Positions 60,688 through 64,000 of a stretch of DNA of 64,000 bases are shown in pieces. Under the pieces are notes generated by a model, which was not told where the DNA came from, searched no databases, and saw nothing but the letters and a program-made list of their open reading frames with translations. The stretch spans positions 2,542,001 to 2,606,000 of the forward strand of contig NZ_JAVDVK010000001.1 in assembly GCF_031456835.1 (NCBI RefSeq), in the 5' to 3' direction. A program made the translations under genes and the position numbers. This stretch comes from Leifsonia shinshuensis (GTDB lineage: Bacteria; Actinomycetota; Actinomycetes; Actinomycetales; Microbacteriaceae). How positions within the stretch are numbered: position 1 is the stretch's first letter; every line of letters begins with the position of its first letter.

Positions 60688-63006
60688 ATGCCCCGCATCC
60701 GCCGCATACTGCTGCTCGGACACACCCACCACGACGTCGGCTACACGAACAGCCCGCGGATCATCGACCGGATGCACGCCGAGATCGTGCGCGAGGTGCT
60801 GCGGCTCGCCGCCGCGGACACCGCCGCGGCGGGCGCCCCGGACCGCTTCCGCTGGACCTTCGAGGTCGCCCGCCCGGTCCTGAACTTCCTGCGGTCGGCG
60901 ACCCCCGGCGAGGTGGATGCGCTGGCCGCGGCGACCGCTGACGGCACGATCGCGGTCACCGGCGGCTACCTCAACATGACGCAGCTTCCAGACCTCCCGG
61001 AGTTCGAGGCGGCGTACCGGGCGCTCGAGCGCATCCGCGACGCGGGCATCCCGGTGCGGACCGAGCAGCACGGCGACGTCAACGGCATCGCGTGGGGCGT
61101 GGCCGACACCATGCTCGACGCCGGCCTCGACCGGTTGGTGATGGCGCTCAACCCGGATCACGGCCGCGCCCCGCTGACGCAGCCGAGCGTCTTCTGGTGG
61201 GAGGCGCCGTCGGGCCGCCGCGTGTTCACGCTGCTGTCGACGCACTACGGCTTCGGCGAGGAGTGGGGGATCGTCGACGGCGACGTCGAACTGGCCGGGC
61301 AGCGCATCCTCGCCTTCCTCGACGGCCTGGAGGCGCGGGACGACTACCCGTTCGACACGGCGGTGGTGCACGCCGGCAACGACAACCGCTGGCCGACGGC
61401 CCTGTTCACGCGTGTCGTCCGCCACTGGAACGAGCGCCACCCGGACCGGCCGATGGAGACCGCGACGATCGACACGGCGATGGATGCGCTGGCCGCGCAG
61501 GCGACGGACGACCTGCCCGTCCTCCGCGGCGAGTGGGCGGACTGGTGGGCGCACGGGCACGGCTCCACCGCGCGCGACGTGGCCGCCTACCGGGAGGCGC
61601 GGCGCTTCGCCCGGTCGGCACGGGAGGCGTTCCGCCTTGCCGCGGAGCGCGGGGAGGGCGACCCCGCGCTGGCGACGGTGCTCGGCTACCGCCGCGGTCC
61701 GGTCCGCCTGCGGGACGGCGCCGAGCTCGCCGAGGCGTTCGACCGCGTGGACGAAGAGCTGCTGCTCTACGGCGAGCACACCTGGGGCTCGTGGGAGACG
61801 TACTCCAAGCCGCACTCGCACTTCACCGCGTCGCACCACAACGCCAAGGCGGGATTCGCCTTCGGCGCGTGGGACCTGGCGCGCGACCTGAACGTGGAGG
61901 CGCTCTACCGGCTCGCCGCATCCGGAGACGGAGCCGCCGCGACAGCTTCGGGCGACGCGCGCGTCTCCGGCCCCGCGCCCGCATCCGGGGTGCTGATCGC
62001 CAACCTCGGCGACCGCCCCCGCCGGGAGGCCGTGGAGGCGGAGGTCGACGGCACGCGGCGCGTGACCGTGGTCGCCGAGGTCCCCGCGCGTTCGGCGGTC
62101 GTGGTCGACGCCCCCGCCCCGGAGCCGTCGCCCGTCACCGGTCGCGTCATCGAAGCCGGACGGTACCGGGCGGAGGTCGATCCGTCCCGCGGCGGTGTGG
62201 TCTCGCTGATCGACCGACGGACCGGGCGCGAGCTCATCGACCCGGACATCCCGCATGGGCTCGGCGCGGTCGTCATCGAGGAGGTGACCGAAGAGGGACG
62301 ATCGCATCCGATCTTCGACAACCCCAAGAACTTCAACCCCGCCTTCCCCGGCCCTGCCTTCGACCGCGTTCACGCCGGCTCGGCCGCCGACCCTGCGGTG
62401 ACGGAGACTGCCGCCTTCACGCGCATCCACTGGACGACGGAGCTGCACGGCATCCTCACCGCGACCCACACGCTCACCCTGTACCGCGACCTGGACGACA
62501 TCGACCTCGCCGTACACCTCGCGAAACCGGAGCGCTTCGGACCGGAGAGCGTGTTCGTAGCCTTCCCGTTCTCGGTGACCGAGCCCGAGTTCCTGCTCGA
62601 GACCGCCGGTGCGGTGTTCGCGGCCGAGACCGAGCAGCTGCCGGACACGTCGAAGGACTGGTACTCGATCCAGCACGCGGTGGGCGTGCGCGGCCGTGGC
62701 ACCGCTGGGAACGGCGACGACGCCATCCTCTGGGGCACGGTGGATGCGCCGCTCGTCCAGCTCGGCGGGTTCCAGACCGGCGAGTGGGCGCGGACGCTGG
62801 TCGCTCCGGCCGGGCACGTCAACAGCTGGGTGATGAACACGTTGCACTTCACGAACTTCCCGGCCAGCCAGGAGTTCACCGGCACGCTGCACTACCGCTT
62901 CCGTCCTGCGCATGCCGGCGGTCTGCGCGACGCCGTCGCCCGTTTCGGCGCCGACCTGGCACTGCCGCTCCAGGCGCGCGCCTACACGGGGCCTCTCGGG
63001 CGGTGA
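60688..63006 (+). CDS. DUF5054 protein, GH38 alpha-mannosidase-like
   Basis: 772 residues, cytoplasmic (no signal peptide). The N-terminal LLLGHTHHDVGYTNSPRII carries the His/Asp metal motif of GH38-type (beta/alpha) barrels, and HAGNDNRWPT lies where the nucleophile Asp segment is expected. The long C-terminal half is beta-rich, as in mannosidases. DUF5054 members have no firmly assigned activity; a glycosidase acting on the imported substrate is the best guess. GGAAGAAGG precedes the ATG, and it shares the operator with the transporter. Confidence 0.85.
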   Translation: MPRIRRILLLGHTHHDVGYTNSPRIIDRMHAEIVREVLRLAAADTAAAGAPDRFRWTFEVARPVLNFLRSATPGEVDALAAATADGTIAVTGGYLNMTQLPDLPEFEAAYRALERIRDAGIPVRTEQHGDVNGIAWGVADTMLDAGLDRLVMALNPDHGRAPLTQPSVFWWEAPSGRRVFTLLSTHYGFGEEWGIVDGDVELAGQRILAFLDGLEARDDYPFDTAVVHAGNDNRWPTALFTRVVRHWNERHPDRPMETATIDTAMDALAAQATDDLPVLRGEWADWWAHGHGSTARDVAAYREARRFARSAREAFRLAAERGEGDPALATVLGYRRGPVRLRDGAELAEAFDRVDEELLLYGEHTWGSWETYSKPHSHFTASHHNAKAGFAFGAWDLARDLNVEALYRLAASGDGAAATASGDARVSGPAPASGVLIANLGDRPRREAVEAEVDGTRRVTVVAEVPARSAVVVDAPAPEPSPVTGRVIEAGRYRAEVDPSRGGVVSLIDRRTGRELIDPDIPHGLGAVVIEEVTEEGRSHPIFDNPKNFNPAFPGPAFDRVHAGSAADPAVTETAAFTRIHWTTELHGILTATHTLTLYRDLDDIDLAVHLAKPERFGPESVFVAFPFSVTEPEFLLETAGAVFAAETEQLPDTSKDWYSIQHAVGVRGRGTAGNGDDAILWGTVDAPLVQLGGFQTGEWARTLVAPAGHVNSWVMNTLHFTNFPASQEFTGTLHYRFRPAHAGGLRDAVARFGADLALPLQARAYTGPLGR

Positions 63007-63293
63007 GCGCTGCTCCACGCGCCAGGCCGCCGGACGATGAACCTGGCAAACCCCTCATAAGGGGGACATCCGCACATCCATCCCGCCCCGCGCTCCGGAT
63101 GACCCCCACGGCGGGCGTTCCCTCCCCCGCCGAACGACAGGTGCGGCACGCCGGATCGCGACCAGGGGCGCGCGGTGTGCCGCATCCTGTCCACCTGTCC
63201 CCCTGTCCGCCGGGCGCTCCTCGCTCTGACGCTGCAACGGCGCACGGACGTCGGCGGCTCGATACCGGCGGACTGGTGCGGGACACTGGGAGC

Positions 63294-63875
63294 GTGGAGC
63301 AGGACGGCACAGAGGATCTCGGCGGTGAGCGCGCGTCGACCGGCGCGGCCAACGAGCCGTCCGCGACCGGGCACCCTGTGGATTGGCGGCCCGTGGTCGC
63401 AGCACTCGCCAACCGCGATGCGCGAGCGGTGTGGGCGAAGCTCGTCGTGGACGGGGGTGGCACCCTCAGCCCGGCCCGCGAGCGACGGGCGCGCGAACTG
63501 CTCGACGCCGCCGGCTTGATCCGCACCACCGATGGGGGCGCCGTCGAGGTGGCCGACGCGGCGTTTCGGGAGCTTCTGGCCGCCTCGGCATCGCTTCAGC
63601 CGCGTCCGACGGGCGTCGAGCGGTTCCTGCGCCCGGACGGCCGGATCGACCGGTTCCCCGCCGCGGCCGACGACCGCTCGCAACTGCTCCGGCACATCGC
63701 CGGCCGGGTGATCGCGGTCGGCGAGATCGTGACGGAACGGGAACTCACGGAGAGACTGGCCCGGTTCGGCGACGATCCGGTGACACTACGGCGCTATCTC
63801 GTCGACGCCGGCATCCTGCTCCGGACGCGCTCGGGGTCGGAGTACGCGCGGGGCGACGAGCCGTCGGGCTCCTGA
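63294..63875 (+). CDS. DUF2087 domain protein
   Basis: 193 residues. The C-terminal part (FLRPDGRIDRFPAAADDRSQ, then LLRHIAGRVIAVGEIVTERELTERL-like helices and VTLRRYLVDAGILLR) is a DUF2087 winged-helix-like domain, often found in ArsR-type regulators. GTG start chosen because GACACT lies 6 bp upstream and the upstream frame has no conserved sequence. The 287 bp before it hold no other feature I can support. Confidence 0.75.
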   Translation: MEQDGTEDLGGERASTGAANEPSATGHPVDWRPVVAALANRDARAVWAKLVVDGGGTLSPARERRARELLDAAGLIRTTDGGAVEVADAAFRELLAASASLQPRPTGVERFLRPDGRIDRFPAAADDRSQLLRHIAGRVIAVGEIVTERELTERLARFGDDPVTLRRYLVDAGILLRTRSGSEYARGDEPSGS

Positions 63876-63885
63876 TCGCGGAGGT

Positions 63886-64000
63886 TCAGGCCGGGGTGGA
63901 TGCGCGGCGCGCGTGCGCCTTCTGCATCTTGACCGCGTTCCCGCAGCCCGCCATGGTGCACCAGCGGCTGGAGCGGTTCTTCGAGTAGTCGTAGTAGGCC
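63886..64000 (-). CDS. CGNR zinc-finger protein (C-terminal fragment)
   Basis: The final 37 codons visible on the minus strand read YYDYSKNRSSRWCTMAGCGN, then AVKMQKAHARR. W-C-x3-G-C-G-N is the CGNR zinc finger of actinobacterial regulators; the canonical Arg after CGN is Ala here. The start lies beyond the window. Confidence 0.8.
   Translation of the reverse strand, partial: AYYDYSKNRSSRWCTMAGCGNAVKMQKAHARRASTPA

Overview
The window is about 70% GC, densely packed, rich in 4-bp ATGA/GTGA gene overlaps and GTG starts, and carries families typical of Microbacteriaceae (the ~100-aa MGKL-type protein, the PrmC-related methyltransferase with NAPY, DUF6457 next to mobA, efeO-efeB). I read it as a chromosomal segment of a Leifsonia/Microbacterium-like actinobacterium. 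The genus is an inference. No rRNA, tRNA, CRISPR array or transposase was found.

Layout. 1-5.6 kb: a fructosamine-type catabolic locus on the minus strand (ABC permease, binding lipoprotein, LacI regulator, FrlD-like kinase, FrlB-like deglycase), with one 16-bp operator in front of both transcription units. 5.9-12.4 kb: a short-chain dehydrogenase, then a six-gene molybdenum operon (oxidoreductase, helical-bundle protein, HPP membrane protein, mobA, DUF6457, moeA). 12.5-13.5 kb: a lone Abi/HEPN defence gene of lower GC. 13.6-20.1 kb: a tightly overlapping run of minus-strand genes (lipoprotein, Nramp-like transporter, two hypotheticals, DUF4383, glycosyltransferase, haem-oxygenase-like enzyme, CDGSH protein, 39-aa acidic peptide, CinA, DUF6328). 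20.2-24.7 kb: a multi-PAS hybrid histidine kinase with two divergent response regulators. 25.2-29.4 kb: efeO-efeB without efeU, then a secreted phosphoesterase. 29.5-49.9 kb: mostly housekeeping or unknown single genes, with two toxin-antitoxin pairs (29.5-30.1, 38.9-39.6 kb). 50-63 kb: a second carbohydrate locus (FAD oxidoreductase, GH4 glycosidase, BadF/BadG kinase, LacI regulator, two ABC permeases, binding protein, DUF5054/GH38-like protein), tied together by a second shared operator that lies at or next to the predicted start sites of three promoters. The end holds a DUF2087 protein and the C-terminus of a CGNR zinc-finger protein.

The most unusual content is non-coding. (1) A convergent 1.16-kb spacer (57.9-59.05 kb) contains four alternating pairs of a 57-bp element (A) and a 56-bp stem-loop (B), plus an extra B. 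Every copy has exactly the same length, and two solo A elements lie at 5.70 and 20.94 kb. (2) Two arrays of 13-15-bp palindromes (2221-2485 and 54008-54316), phased at 40 bp, each lie directly after the stop codon of a LacI gene and before a sugar-gene operator. (3) A 24-bp perfect direct repeat brackets the first toxin-antitoxin pair and duplicates the 3' end of the neighbouring gene. (4) Many genes have a TAnnnT hexamer only 6-7 bases before the start codon, which suggests leaderless transcripts.
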